DNA of 64,000 bases, from assembly GCA_028713125.1 (NCBI GenBank), contig JAQTOU010000005.1, positions 159,835-223,834 of the forward strand. The letters are read 5' to 3'. The position numbers and the translations under genes were made by a program. The DNA is from Elusimicrobiales bacterium (GTDB lineage Bacteria; Elusimicrobiota; Elusimicrobia; Elusimicrobiales; UBA9959). The notes under the pieces are model-generated. The model saw nothing but the letters and a program-made list of their open reading frames with translations, was not told where the DNA came from and searched no databases. Each line of letters opens with the position of its first letter. Positions within the stretch are counted from its first letter, which is position 1. This document shows positions 38,786 to 47,828 of the stretch, piece by piece.

Positions 38786-40579
38786 ATGATGGCAAAGCAA
38801 TCCGTGATCAAGTGCCCCAAGTGCGGCTACCTGCCGAACATGCTGGGGGACACTTGCCTTAAATGCAATACCCCGCTTGAAAAAGTCTGCGGGGAATGCT
38901 CCTTTGCCAACCCGGTAGAAAAAAATTATTGCGCAAATTGCGGCTCGGTGCTGGCCCTGCAGCCGCCGCCCAGGAGCGAAACCCCGCCGCAGCCGCCCCC
39001 GCCTTCGGCCGCCGCCTCAAGCGGCCCGAAGCCCGGCTCCTTCATTTTGGAGATGGAGTCTATACAGGACACGGTCTCCGAAAGAGCTACTTCTTTCAGG
39101 CGCAGGCCGGCGGATATCCCCGAGCAGAAACCCCAGGTGACGGTTCACAACCAGCCGTCCGCGCCCGTGCCTCCGCCGCCAACCGGGACCGTGCCGCCAA
39201 AACCCGCCGAGGCCGCTCCCCCGCCGCCGCCAGGCTCCGGGCCCCAGAAACCCGGCGCGCCGCAGCCGCCCCAGAAGCATGGCGCCGTCACCACCACGCT
39301 CTCCCCGGATTCCGCGCGCCTGCCCGGCCAGGCCGGGCTCCCGAGGTCCCTGCAGCCGAGCCTGCTGAGGAAAATAGCCGGCCCCGCCGTGACCCTCCTC
39401 CTGGTTTCCGTCCTGCTCGGCATACTTTATATGATCGTCGCCCCCTCGCTGCCGCGCCTGCGGCTCGTGATGACGGCGAAGTCCTACCTGACCAATATCT
39501 CGGAAAATAAATTCGACAAAGCCTACGAGCTTCTTTCCTCGAATTCCAAGGCCATCTGCACCCTCGACGAATACGTGAAGAACAGCAAAGAATATTATTC
39601 CAAAGTCCCGGCCTGGCAATTCAAGGATATCCAGGTTTTTTCCCTTGAAAAAAACACGGCGCTTATCCGCTACCAGCTCAAGGAAGGGGACCAGCCCTGG
39701 AAGAGCGACTATATTTCCTTCATCCGCGAGAATAACCGCTGGGCCCGGCCTTATATCTGGGTTCTTTTCCAGCCCATCGAGGAGGCGCTCAAGCAGCAGG
39801 ACTTCCCTCACGCGCTTTTCCTGTCCCAGAAGCTTTACCTGACCGACCCCGTCCACCCGCGGACCTCCGCCTATCTCTGCGTTTCCGAATTTTTCATGGA
39901 GCTTTACGAGAAGTCGGCGGAATCCTGCAAGCGCGCGATCGACACCGCCGGGAGCTATCCCACGGGCTACTCCAGGGAAGAGCTCTTCTGGTACAACATG
40001 CATTACGCCGACAGCCTGCGCTACCTCGGGCGCGACAAAGAGGCCCTGGAGCAGTTCGACAGGCTCCTTAAATGGCCCGGCCTGGCCTCGGCGGAGCTCT
40101 GCGTCATCCACCTCAACCGCGCCGATTCCGGCGTGGCCGTAAAAGACTACGAGAACGCCCTCCACGACATCATGAAAGCGGAGAGCCTCTGCATACAGAG
40201 CCCGCAGAAAGAAGACTCCAAGAAAAGGCTGGGCTACATGAGCGGCAGCGCCGGCAACGAGGCCATCTCTTTCGCCCAGAAATCGCGGCTAAGGCCGGAT
40301 ATGCCCCCTATACTGGAGGCTCACCGGCGCCAGATGGAGATCCTCAAAGCCAAGCTCGGCGCGAAGAACGCCAAGCAGATGCCCAAGGACGAGTGGCTGG
40401 CGGTGCACGTGGCCGGCCCTGAATACCGGGTTTTCCTGCGCCAGTCCCACCTTAACCCGCAGACCCGCAAGACCGAAACGCAGAATATTTTTATTTTCCT
40501 TGTTAATTTGTGGACCGCCAAAGCCAAAATAGAGAAAGCCCCGCCGGCGCCCCAGGGGCCAGCGCCGGAGCGGGAGTAA
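38786..40579 (+). CDS. zinc-ribbon, proline-rich, one-TM protein with TPR-like region
   Basis: 597 residues, no named family. Residues 1-55 contain a double zinc ribbon (CPKCGYLPNMLGDTCLKC and CGECSFANPVEKNYCANCG). Residues 60-200 are low-complexity Pro/Ala. A single membrane helix follows (about 208-230, VTLLLVSVLLGILYMIVA). The rest is a mainly helical domain with tetratricopeptide-like repeats (ALFLSQKLYLTDPVHPRTSA; YADSLRYLGRDKEALEQFDR). The zinc ribbon should be cytoplasmic and the repeats outside or periplasmic. It lies between the biotin-carrier-like gene and accC, without an obvious link to fatty acid synthesis. Confidence 0.75.
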   Translation: MMAKQSVIKCPKCGYLPNMLGDTCLKCNTPLEKVCGECSFANPVEKNYCANCGSVLALQPPPRSETPPQPPPPSAAASSGPKPGSFILEMESIQDTVSERATSFRRRPADIPEQKPQVTVHNQPSAPVPPPPTGTVPPKPAEAAPPPPPGSGPQKPGAPQPPQKHGAVTTTLSPDSARLPGQAGLPRSLQPSLLRKIAGPAVTLLLVSVLLGILYMIVAPSLPRLRLVMTAKSYLTNISENKFDKAYELLSSNSKAICTLDEYVKNSKEYYSKVPAWQFKDIQVFSLEKNTALIRYQLKEGDQPWKSDYISFIRENNRWARPYIWVLFQPIEEALKQQDFPHALFLSQKLYLTDPVHPRTSAYLCVSEFFMELYEKSAESCKRAIDTAGSYPTGYSREELFWYNMHYADSLRYLGRDKEALEQFDRLLKWPGLASAELCVIHLNRADSGVAVKDYENALHDIMKAESLCIQSPQKEDSKKRLGYMSGSAGNEAISFAQKSRLRPDMPPILEAHRRQMEILKAKLGAKNAKQMPKDEWLAVHVAGPEYRVFLRQSHLNPQTRKTETQNIFIFLVNLWTAKAKIEKAPPAPQGPAPERE

Positions 40580-40628
40580 GCCAGGGTCGGGGACGGTATC
40601 AGAATTTGCCTGTTTTGTAGGAGGATCT

Positions 40629-41990
40629 ATGTTTAAAAAAGTTTTAATTTCGAACCGCGGCGAGATAGCGGTGCGCGTGATACGCACCCTGAGGGAGCTC
40701 GGGGTAAAATCCGTGGCCGTCTACTCCGAAGCCGACCGCTCCTCGCTGCACGTCCGGCTGGCCGACGAGGCCGTCTGCATCGGGCCGGCCATGGCCCGCG
40801 AGAGCTACCTGAGCATACCGGCGATAATCTCGGCCGCCAAGGTGACCGGGGCCGACGCTATCCACCCCGGCTATGGTTTCCTCTCAGAGAACGCCGATTT
40901 CTCCGCCGCCTGCCGCGACAATGGCATAACTTTCATCGGGCCCTCCCCGAAGTCCATCCAGCAGCTCGGCCATAAGGCCGAAGCCAGGAAAATGGCCGTG
41001 AAAGCCGGCATCGCCGTTACGCCCGGGACCAAGGAATGCGTCGGCAAGGATTTCAAGAAAGACGCCGAAAAAGTGGGCTTCCCGCTGATGATCAAAGCGG
41101 CCGCCGGCGGCGGCGGCAAAGGCATCCGCATCGTGCGCGAGGCCTCCCAGCTGGTCAACGAGATGAACATGGCCCAGAGCGAGTCCAAAGCCGCTTTCGG
41201 CAATGACGAGGTGTATTTCGAAAGGTATATAGAGCTGCCCCGCCACATAGAGGTGCAGTTCGCCCGCGACTCTTTCGGCAATGTGATAGCTTTCCCGGAG
41301 CGCGACTGCTCCATCCAGCGCCGCCACCAGAAGCTGGTTGAGGAAAGCCCCTCCCCGGCCGTGAACAAGAAGCTGCGCGAGGCGCTTGAAGAAGCGGCCG
41401 TGAAGCTGGCGAACGCAGCCAATTACGTGGGCGTCGGAACCGTGGAATTCCTGCTCACCCAGACCGGCGAGTTCTATTTCATGGAAGTTAACACCCGCCT
41501 GCAGGTGGAGCACCCCGTGACCGAGTTCATCACCGGCTTCGACCTGGTCCGCGAGCAGCTGCTTGCGGCCTCCGGCGAGAAGCTTTCCTATACCGGCGGC
41601 CATACCGTCCCTTACCGCGGCCACGCCATAGAGCACCGCATCAATGCCGAGGATTTCAGCCGCAACTTTGCCCCCTCCGTGGGCCGGATCGACGAATGGA
41701 TAGTCCCCGGCGGCCCCGGAGTGCGCATCGATACCCATGTCTACGCCGACTATAATCTCCCGGTTTACTATGACAGCATGCTGGCCAAGCTGATAGTCTG
41801 GGACCAGACGCGCGAGATGGCCGTGGCCAGGTCAAAGCGCGCCCTCGAAGATTTTAAAGTTACCGGCGTGAAGACCACCATAGACGCCCACAAGCTGATA
41901 GTGGAAAGCGAAGCTTTCAAAGCCGGGAAGACCGATACCGGCTTCATGGAAAGGCTGCTTGCCCCCGCGGAACCCGTCGCGGCAAAATGA
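40629..41990 (+). CDS. accC: biotin carboxylase subunit of acetyl-CoA carboxylase
   Basis: 453 residues. ATP-grasp enzyme that carboxylates biotin on a carrier protein. Motifs: KVLISNRGEIAVRVIRTLRE, HPGYGFLSENADF, KAAAGGGGKGIRIV, ERDCSIQRRHQKLVEE and FMEVNTRLQVEHPVTE. A strong GGAGG site lies before the ATG. It is downstream of the atypical biotin-carrier-like gene; no carboxyltransferase genes (accA/accD) are in the window. Pyruvate or propionyl-CoA carboxylase subunits look similar, but the single-domain length favours AccC. Confidence 0.93.
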   Translation: MFKKVLISNRGEIAVRVIRTLRELGVKSVAVYSEADRSSLHVRLADEAVCIGPAMARESYLSIPAIISAAKVTGADAIHPGYGFLSENADFSAACRDNGITFIGPSPKSIQQLGHKAEARKMAVKAGIAVTPGTKECVGKDFKKDAEKVGFPLMIKAAAGGGGKGIRIVREASQLVNEMNMAQSESKAAFGNDEVYFERYIELPRHIEVQFARDSFGNVIAFPERDCSIQRRHQKLVEESPSPAVNKKLREALEEAAVKLANAANYVGVGTVEFLLTQTGEFYFMEVNTRLQVEHPVTEFITGFDLVREQLLAASGEKLSYTGGHTVPYRGHAIEHRINAEDFSRNFAPSVGRIDEWIVPGGPGVRIDTHVYADYNLPVYYDSMLAKLIVWDQTREMAVARSKRALEDFKVTGVKTTIDAHKLIVESEAFKAGKTDTGFMERLLAPAEPVAAK

Positions 41991-42463
41991 ATACTTCAGT
42001 AAAAATAATCTCCCTTAAAAAAGCCGCGGCCCTGCGCGCGGCCCTGAAGCGCCGCGGGAAAAAAGCCGTTTTCACCAACGGCTGCTTCGACCTGCTCCAC
42101 GCGGGGCATATCGCCTCGCTGGAAAAAGCCCGCTCCCTGGGGGATTTTCTTTTCCTTGGACTCAATTCCGACGCCTCCGTGCGCAAGCTCAAAGGACCGG
42201 CCCGCCCCATAAACAAAGCAGCCGACAGGGCGGTGGTCCTGGCCGCCCTGGAGGCCGTAGACGCCGTTATAATTTTCGGACAGGATACCCCTCTCGAACT
42301 GATAAAAGCCCTGAAGCCGGACGTCCTGGCAAAAGGCGCCGATTACCACAAAGGGAACGTTGTCGGTGCGGAATTCGCCGGCCGGGTGGCCTTGATACCC
42401 CTGCTTAAAGGCCGCTCGACCACCATTTTGACCAAAAAGATGGCAAAAGAAGGCGAAAAGTAA
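41987..42463 (+). CDS. rfaE2: heptose-1-phosphate adenylyltransferase (RfaE domain 2-like)
   Basis: 158 residues of the cytidylyltransferase-like fold. TNGCFDLLHAGHIASLEKAR carries the nucleotide-binding HxGH-type motif, and GRSTTILTK is the second motif. The match is to the C-terminal half of HldE that activates D-glycero-beta-D-manno-heptose-1-phosphate with ATP for lipopolysaccharide core synthesis. This implies a diderm envelope with heptose. The kinase half is not fused, as is common outside Proteobacteria. The start overlaps accC by 4 nt. Confidence 0.9.
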   Translation: MNTSVKIISLKKAAALRAALKRRGKKAVFTNGCFDLLHAGHIASLEKARSLGDFLFLGLNSDASVRKLKGPARPINKAADRAVVLAALEAVDAVIIFGQDTPLELIKALKPDVLAKGADYHKGNVVGAEFAGRVALIPLLKGRSTTILTKKMAKEGEK

Positions 42464-42606
42464 GGTTTTTGAGGTTTTTTTACTCCCTATTTTCTCCAAC
42501 CCCTTTCAAGCTCTTTCCGGCGTCCCGCCGCCCTCGAATTAAGCCTTTCTTCATTGCTATTATTTTTACACAGCGCCCCCCCAATTTAATAAAATATTAG
42601 GATATT

Positions 42607-43815
42607 ATGAATGACCTTTTTACCAAATGCAGGAACTTCACTATCGTCCGCCAGCTGATGGCTTCGGGCATCTATCCTTTCTTCAAAGAACTTGAATCCG
42701 AACAAGCCCCTGAAATAACCATAAAGGGCAAGAAATTCATAATGTTCGGCTCCAATAATTACCTGGGGCTCGCCAATGACCACCGCATGAAGCAGGCCTC
42801 CATAGACGCCGTGAAGCAATTCGGTACCGGCGTGGCCGGGTCGCGCTTCCTCAACGGCAATACGGTCCTGCACATGGAGCTGGAGCAGAAACTCGCCGCT
42901 TTCAAGGGCCGGGAAGCCGCTCTTATCTACGCGACAGGCTACCAGATGAACCTCGGCGTTATATCCGCTTTGGTCGGAAAAGGCGATTTCGCGGTAATAG
43001 ACAAGCTGGACCACGCGAGCATTTTGGACGGCTGCAGGCTCGCCCAGGGCGAACTGGCCCGCTTCAAGCACAATGACCCCGCCGACCTCGAGCGCGTGCT
43101 CAAGAAGATCGGACCCCGGCACGGCAAGCTCGTGATCGTGGACGGCGTCTTCTCGATGGAAGGCGACATCGCCCCTATCCCCGAGATCTCCAAGATCTGC
43201 AAGAAATACGGCGCCCGCCTGATGGTGGACGACGCCCACGCCAGCGGCGTGCTCGGCAAGCGCGGCCACGGGACCTGCGAGCATTTCGGCCTGACTTCCA
43301 AAGAAGTCGACCTGGTAGTAGGGACCTGCTCCAAATCCTTCGCCTCGGTAGGCGGTTTCGCCGCAGGCAACGAGGACATCATTCATTACCTCCGCCACGT
43401 TTCCCGCTCGATGATCTTCTCCGCGGCCCTCCCGCCCGCCTCCGTCGCCGCCATCTCCAAGGCCATAGACATAATCGACGCCGAGCCCCAGCGCCTGAAG
43501 AGGCTCTGGGACAATTCCCGGTACCTGATGAAGCGGTTTCAGGCCATGGGCCTGAACACTGGCGAAACCCAGACCCCCATCATCCCGGTGGTCATCGGCG
43601 ACGACGAAAAGACTTTCATGCTCTGGCGCATGCTTTACGACAGAGGGCTTTTCACCAACCCGGTAGTAAGCCCGGCCGTCCCCCCGAAGCGCGCCCTTAT
43701 CCGCATCGTGGCCACCGCCACCCACACCCGCGAGCAGCTGGACCGGGCCCTGGATATTTTCGAGACCTGCGTTAAAAAGATCCTGAAGAAAAAATCCGCG
43801 GTCCTGGTAAAATAA
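42607..43815 (+). CDS. alpha-oxoamine synthase (KBL/BioF/SPT-type PLP enzyme)
   Basis: 402 residues. Fold-type I PLP enzyme that condenses an amino acid with an acyl-CoA and releases CO2. Visible are MFGSNNYLGLANDHRMKQAS, GTGVAGSRFLNGNTVLHMEL, VDDAHASGVLGKRGHG and the PLP lysine in GTCSKSFASVGGF. The family contains 8-amino-7-oxononanoate synthase, 2-amino-3-ketobutyrate ligase and serine palmitoyltransferase, which I cannot tell apart by eye. No biotin-synthesis genes are adjacent. The next gene is a GNAT-like acyltransferase, so a sphingolipid-type role is possible. TATTAG 6 nt before the ATG and no ribosome-binding site suggest a leaderless start. Confidence 0.87.
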   Translation: MNDLFTKCRNFTIVRQLMASGIYPFFKELESEQAPEITIKGKKFIMFGSNNYLGLANDHRMKQASIDAVKQFGTGVAGSRFLNGNTVLHMELEQKLAAFKGREAALIYATGYQMNLGVISALVGKGDFAVIDKLDHASILDGCRLAQGELARFKHNDPADLERVLKKIGPRHGKLVIVDGVFSMEGDIAPIPEISKICKKYGARLMVDDAHASGVLGKRGHGTCEHFGLTSKEVDLVVGTCSKSFASVGGFAAGNEDIIHYLRHVSRSMIFSAALPPASVAAISKAIDIIDAEPQRLKRLWDNSRYLMKRFQAMGLNTGETQTPIIPVVIGDDEKTFMLWRMLYDRGLFTNPVVSPAVPPKRALIRIVATATHTREQLDRALDIFETCVKKILKKKSAVLVK

Positions 43816-43930
43816 AGCCGCCGCCGCGCCGGCCAGCGGGCGGCCAGGCGGCTGGCTCCCGCGCGGTTTTCGAACCCTGTCAGCCCAGAATTCAGCCACC
43901 GGCTTTCCAGCCGCCCGACGATCTTAATTT

Positions 43931-45043
43931 ATGCCCATAGAAATCAGAGAACTGCCCGAATCCGGCCTTGCGGACTTCATCGACTACCCTTACGACCTGT
44001 TCAAGGACCACCCTCACTGGGTGGGAGAACTGAAAAAAGACACGCTGCACCTGCTCGGGCTCGGCCACCCTTTCTGGCGCCACGGCGAGCGGAAGCTTTT
44101 CATGGCCTACCGCGCCGGGCGGCCCGCCGGCCGGCTCGCCGCGATAGTGAACAGCGCGCATAACTCCTTCCACGGCGAGAACTGCGGCTTCTTCGGTTTT
44201 TTCGACTGTTCCGAGGACCAGGAAGCCGCCGCCGCGCTCTTCGCGGCCGCGGAGAAATACCTGCGCGCCAAGGGCATGGACATGATCCGCGGCCCGGTCA
44301 ACCCCTCCACCAACGAGACCTGCGGCCTGCTGATAGAGGGTTTCGATTCCCCGCCCATGATCATGATGACCTATAACCCGCCGTATTACGCGGCGCTGAT
44401 CGAAGCCGCCGGCTTCGCCAAGGCCAAGGACCTGCTGGCTTTCGACATGGAAGTCCCCGCCGGACTGCCCGAGCGCTTCAACAAGCTGATCCAGCGCATC
44501 GGCAGGAGCGGGAGCATAACCGTCGACCTCGTGGACATAAAGAAGCTGGACGCCGCTATCGCGGAACTCAAGGACGTCTACAACTCCGCCTGGGAAAAGA
44601 ACTGGGGCTTCGTGCCGATGACGGAAGCCGAGCTGGACGACCTGGGCAAGATGCTTAAGCCGATGCTCAAGCCAGATTATCTGTTCTTCGCCAGGGTGGA
44701 CGGCAAGCCCGCCGCTTTCTGCCTGATGCTGCCGGACTTCAACGTGCCCCTGAAAGCCGCGAAGGGCAGCCTGAACCTCCTCACCATCATCCCTTTCCTC
44801 CACAAGATGCTGTTCAAGGTGCGCGGCGGGCGCATGCTGACCCTCGGCGTGAAAAAAGAGTTCCGCGGCCGCGGCCTGGAGATGCTCCTTATAAACAAAG
44901 CCATGCAGTCCGGCAAAAAGATGGGCTGGCAGCACGGCGAGATGTCCTGGACCCTCGAGGATAATACTCTTATAAACAACACTATAGAGTCGGTCGGCGG
45001 GAAACCGTACAAGAAGTACCGGATCTACGAGAAAAAGATGTAA
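43931..45043 (+). CDS. GNAT-fold acyltransferase-like protein
   Basis: 370 residues with two GNAT-like halves. The C-terminal half has the acyl-CoA-binding strand/loop LGVKKEFRGRGLEMLLINKA (the RGxG-type motif). The N-terminal half contains the conserved block MIRGPVNPSTNETCGLLIEG followed by MMTYNPPYYAALIEAAGF. The protein is soluble and contains no membrane helices. The gene lies 115 nt after the alpha-oxoamine synthase on the same strand. In bacteria a GNAT-like ceramide synthase accompanies serine palmitoyltransferase, so N-acylation of the oxoamine product is one hypothesis. Confidence 0.72.
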   Translation: MPIEIRELPESGLADFIDYPYDLFKDHPHWVGELKKDTLHLLGLGHPFWRHGERKLFMAYRAGRPAGRLAAIVNSAHNSFHGENCGFFGFFDCSEDQEAAAALFAAAEKYLRAKGMDMIRGPVNPSTNETCGLLIEGFDSPPMIMMTYNPPYYAALIEAAGFAKAKDLLAFDMEVPAGLPERFNKLIQRIGRSGSITVDLVDIKKLDAAIAELKDVYNSAWEKNWGFVPMTEAELDDLGKMLKPMLKPDYLFFARVDGKPAAFCLMLPDFNVPLKAAKGSLNLLTIIPFLHKMLFKVRGGRMLTLGVKKEFRGRGLEMLLINKAMQSGKKMGWQHGEMSWTLEDNTLINNTIESVGGKPYKKYRIYEKKM

Positions 45044-45049
45044 GCGCAG

Positions 45050-45140
45050 TTAGCCTGAAAGTTGCCGCTGCAACTTTCCGCGCGCATAGCGCTTGGCCCT
45101 CCGCCCGCTTCGCGGGGAATCCTTGCAGGATTCAGGTTAA
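45050..45140 (+). repeat. multi-hairpin element, possible diverged copy of the repeat family
   Basis: Outer arms TTAGCCTGAA (45050-45059) and TTCAGGTTAA (45131-45140) pair at 9 of 10 positions. Between them stand a perfect 9-bp hairpin (45057-45065 with 45070-45078), GCGC-ATA-GCGC, CCCGC-TTC-GCGGG and AATCC-TTGCA-GGATT. GCATAGC and GTTAGCC are shared with copy 1 at 23970. Confidence 0.6.
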
Positions 45141-45173
45141 TCTTTCCGCAATCTTTCCTTAACCTTCGCTTGC

Positions 45174-45179
45174 TATAAT
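45174..45179 (+). promoter_or_regulatory. -10 box of a probable leaderless mRNA
   Basis: TATAAT at 45174-45179 ends 6 nt before the ATG at 45186. There is no Shine-Dalgarno sequence and no clear -35. Confidence 0.6.
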
Positions 45180-45185
45180 TTCCAT

Positions 45186-46502
45186 ATGCGCTTTTCAGAC
45201 CTGAAAAGGATAAAAGAGGAAACTCCGGCCCCTGAGCCTGAAAAACCTTCACGGTTCGGCCCCCTTCCCAGGAAGGAGAGGGAGAGACCGGCCGCTCCGG
45301 CTGCCGCCCGCGTTTCAGAGGAGCCCGCCGCCTCCGCGCCGCAAGATATTCCCGCCGCCCCGGCTCAAAAAGCCCCGCCCGTTTCCCAGGCGCCAGCGCG
45401 CCGCGAGGAGACTTCCGCACTGGCCCAGGAACTGCAGGCCCATTTTCCCTCTTATACTCCGGAACCGGTCAAACAACCGGCCGCCGGAAGCCCGAGAAGC
45501 CGCCGGGAAGCCGCGTCTCTCTCCCGCGCGCCCGCCGTCCCTTTCGCCGAGCTTGACGCCAGGGCCAGGGAAGTCTATGCCAGGGTCCTGGAGCTGTCGG
45601 GAACCTTCCTTAAAAGCGTCGACCAGCCATATACAGAGAAATACGAAGCTATCCTGGCGGTCTGCCGCGTCGTCATTGAAAATCTGAAGCCCGGCAGCGT
45701 TCTTTTCAGCTACACGGACTATTCCACCGGCGAAGACTACCTGCGCGCCCACACGGCCAATACGACCATAATAGCGCTGGCTATGGGCCTGGAAGCCGGC
45801 CTGAAGGAGTCCGAGCTCCTGCTGCTCGGCTTCTGCGCCATGGCTCACGATATCGGCATGACGGAATATACTTCGCTTTATAACCGCTCCGACCGCCTTG
45901 GCGAGAAAGAATTCCAGGAAATGTCCCTGCACGCCGAGGCCGGCGTCGCCAAACTGGACCGGATAGTCGACGTAGATTATAAGGTAAAAGACCGCGCGAA
46001 GCGGATAGTGCTTCAGATCCACGAGCGCGCGGACGGAACCGGCTATCCGGACCGACTCTCGGACGAGGAGATAGACCCTCTCGCCCAGTTCATTAGCATA
46101 GCCGACACCTACGAAGCTCTGACCCATCCGCGGGCCTGGCGCGAGGCCGCGACTCCTCCAGACACGGTAAAAGAGCTCGTGGAGAAAGAAGGCAAAGGCT
46201 TCAATGCCCCGGCTGTCAAGGCGCTGCTCTCCACAGTCTCGATCTATCCCCCCGGCTCCCTGGTGGCGCTTTCCTCCGGGGATATCGCCCGCGTGATAAG
46301 GGTGACGAAGGGCTTCCTTACCAAGCCGCTGGTTGAAATAATCATGGATTCCCAGTTCGCGCAGCTGCCCCCGCAGCACCTGGACCTTTTCGAACACCCT
46401 CTTACTTCGATAGAGCGCTCCGTCAGCCTGAAAGAGATAGCCGCCCGCAACCCCAAATTCGCGGCCAGGCTCGAGATGGCCCGCTGGTGGGTGGAATGGT
46501 GA
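45186..46502 (+). CDS. HD-GYP domain phosphodiesterase
   Basis: 438 residues. The first 120 are a disordered Pro/Ala/Arg-rich region. The HD-GYP domain spans about 125-390, with CAMAHDIGMTEY, then LQIHERADGTGYPDRLSDEE and FISIADTYEALTHPR. The metal-binding HD and GYP motifs are intact, so cyclic di-GMP hydrolysis is likely. The stop overlaps the start of the receiver-domain gene by a few bases, suggesting that the receiver regulates it. There is no membrane segment. A TATAAT 6 nt before the ATG indicates leaderless expression. Confidence 0.88.
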   Translation: MRFSDLKRIKEETPAPEPEKPSRFGPLPRKERERPAAPAAARVSEEPAASAPQDIPAAPAQKAPPVSQAPARREETSALAQELQAHFPSYTPEPVKQPAAGSPRSRREAASLSRAPAVPFAELDARAREVYARVLELSGTFLKSVDQPYTEKYEAILAVCRVVIENLKPGSVLFSYTDYSTGEDYLRAHTANTTIIALAMGLEAGLKESELLLLGFCAMAHDIGMTEYTSLYNRSDRLGEKEFQEMSLHAEAGVAKLDRIVDVDYKVKDRAKRIVLQIHERADGTGYPDRLSDEEIDPLAQFISIADTYEALTHPRAWREAATPPDTVKELVEKEGKGFNAPAVKALLSTVSIYPPGSLVALSSGDIARVIRVTKGFLTKPLVEIIMDSQFAQLPPQHLDLFEHPLTSIERSVSLKEIAARNPKFAARLEMARWWVEW

Positions 46503-46906
46503 CGGAGAAAAAACAGCTCCTGCTCCTCGAGGAAGAGGGCTACGTCATCGCCCGCGTCAACGAGATCCTGGCCGCTTTTCCCCAATTTGAAGTTACCCGC
46601 CTGGACGACGCGGAAAAAGCCCGCGTGCTCCTGGCTGAAAAACCTTTCGACGTAGTGATCGCCGATATTTACCTGCGCGGGGCCAGCGGCCTCGAATTTT
46701 CCTTTAAAGCGCGGGAGACGAACAAGGACGCCTGCGTTATCCTCATTACCGGCCTGGACAATGTCGATATGGCGGCCAAGGCCGTCAAGGAAGGCGCTTT
46801 CGATTTTGTGATAAAGCCCCCCGGCCTGGAGCGGCTGGCCAATATGCTGAAGATGTATGCCCTGGTGCGCGGGCTAGCGCCTCAGGGCGGAGCGGAGCAG
46901 CTTTAG
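46496..46906 (+). CDS. single-domain response regulator receiver
   Basis: 136 residues of CheY-like fold. The phospho-acceptor Asp lies in VVIADIYLRGA, the switch Thr in VILITGLDN and the conserved Lys in FVIKPPG; an acidic patch (LLEEEG) sits near the N-terminus. No output domain follows, so it probably signals by contact, most simply with the HD-GYP protein encoded just upstream (overlapping starts/stops; GTG at 46499 is an alternative start). Its 3' end overlaps the opposite-strand gene at 46874 by 33 bp. No histidine kinase gene is in the window. Confidence 0.86.
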   Translation: MVTEKKQLLLLEEEGYVIARVNEILAAFPQFEVTRLDDAEKARVLLAEKPFDVVIADIYLRGASGLEFSFKARETNKDACVILITGLDNVDMAAKAVKEGAFDFVIKPPGLERLANMLKMYALVRGLAPQGGAEQL

Positions 46907-47722
46907 CGGGCGCAGCAGGTAGAGGGCCAGGCTTGCGGCGCCGTAGCGGCGCAGCATAAAATGTTTTTCGGGGACGGCGTATTTCAGCAGGAAGCCGGGA
47001 CGGTGCAGCACCGGCAGCAGATATTCCAGCAAGGTAGAATGTTTCTTGGCGGCTTTCTCGAAGAAAGCCGCTTTTATTTTTTCCAGGCCGCGCGGCTCCA
47101 GGGCCCGCCGTTCGGCCTCCGGGACCGCCAGCGGGCCGGCGGCAAGGCGCTCTATCACCGGCCAGATCACGGGGCGCAGATTATAGATCTCCGTTTTGCG
47201 GGCAACGGCGGCCCAGAATTTTTCCCCGTCCCCCGGCGCGTGCAGGGCGATGCGGGCGCAGTCCTCCAGCGAGCGGGGCGTGACTTCCCCGTGGTGAAGA
47301 AGCGGGTGGGCGGCGGCGTGCAGGAACAGGTCGGCCAGGTTCAGCGCGAGCCCGCCGGGGCCGGGTTCCAGGCCCCAGTTAAAGAGTTCCTCGGTGCGCT
47401 TTATGTGCCAGAGGCCGGTGTGCAGGTCGAGGATGGCCGGGGGCGCGTCGTTCCGGCTCGGCCGCAGCCAGCCGTCGGCGCTGTTGGGCATCGGCTGGTA
47501 GCGGAGCCCGTGGAGTATCTTTTCGAAGCGCGGAAGGTCCTTCGGACGCAGCAATACGTCGGCGTCGCTCATCCCGCGCTCGCCGACCTTGTAGATACCC
47601 AATTCGAGCAGCGCCGCGCCCTTGAGCGGTATTATCTCGATGCCCGCTTTAAGCGCGACAGCCCTGGCCTCGTCGAAAGCCCCGAGGAGCAGGATCTCCC
47701 TTGCCGCGATCGCTTTGTCCAT
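46874..47722 (-). CDS. nucleotidyltransferase-family protein (NTP_transf_5-like)
   Basis: 282 residues. The N-terminal half has IIPLKGAALLELGIY and RGMSDADVLLRPKDLPRFEK, the LKG and SDxD motifs of the uncharacterised nucleotidyltransferase family often found with polysaccharide genes. LDLHTGLWH supplies the third conserved segment. Its promoter and start are unusual: TAGAAT lies 6 nt before the ATG with -35 TTTACT at 17 nt spacing, and this region is nearly identical to the one before the PilZ gene at 50536. The 3' end overlaps the receiver gene convergently. Confidence 0.8.
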   Translation of the reverse strand: MDKAIAAREILLLGAFDEARAVALKAGIEIIPLKGAALLELGIYKVGERGMSDADVLLRPKDLPRFEKILHGLRYQPMPNSADGWLRPSRNDAPPAILDLHTGLWHIKRTEELFNWGLEPGPGGLALNLADLFLHAAAHPLLHHGEVTPRSLEDCARIALHAPGDGEKFWAAVARKTEIYNLRPVIWPVIERLAAGPLAVPEAERRALEPRGLEKIKAAFFEKAAKKHSTLLEYLLPVLHRPGFLLKYAVPEKHFMLRRYGAASLALYLLRPLKLLRSALRR

Positions 47723-47728
47723 AACTAG

Positions 47729-47757
47729 ATTCTAGGATATGGCAGGTTGGCAGTAAA
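47729..47757 (-). promoter_or_regulatory. leaderless promoter, shared type (with 50543)
   Basis: On the minus strand TTTACT (47757-47752), a 17-nt spacer and TAGAAT (47734-47729) lie 6 nt before the ATG. CATATCCTAGAATCTAG is identical in the promoter at 50543; CTAGAATCTAG is near-palindromic. Confidence 0.65.
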
Positions 47758-47828
47758 GGGCGCTTGGCAAAGAGGAAGTAGGACTTTCGGCACTTGGAAG
47801 GACGGGAACCGCGGGCTACAATATAAGC

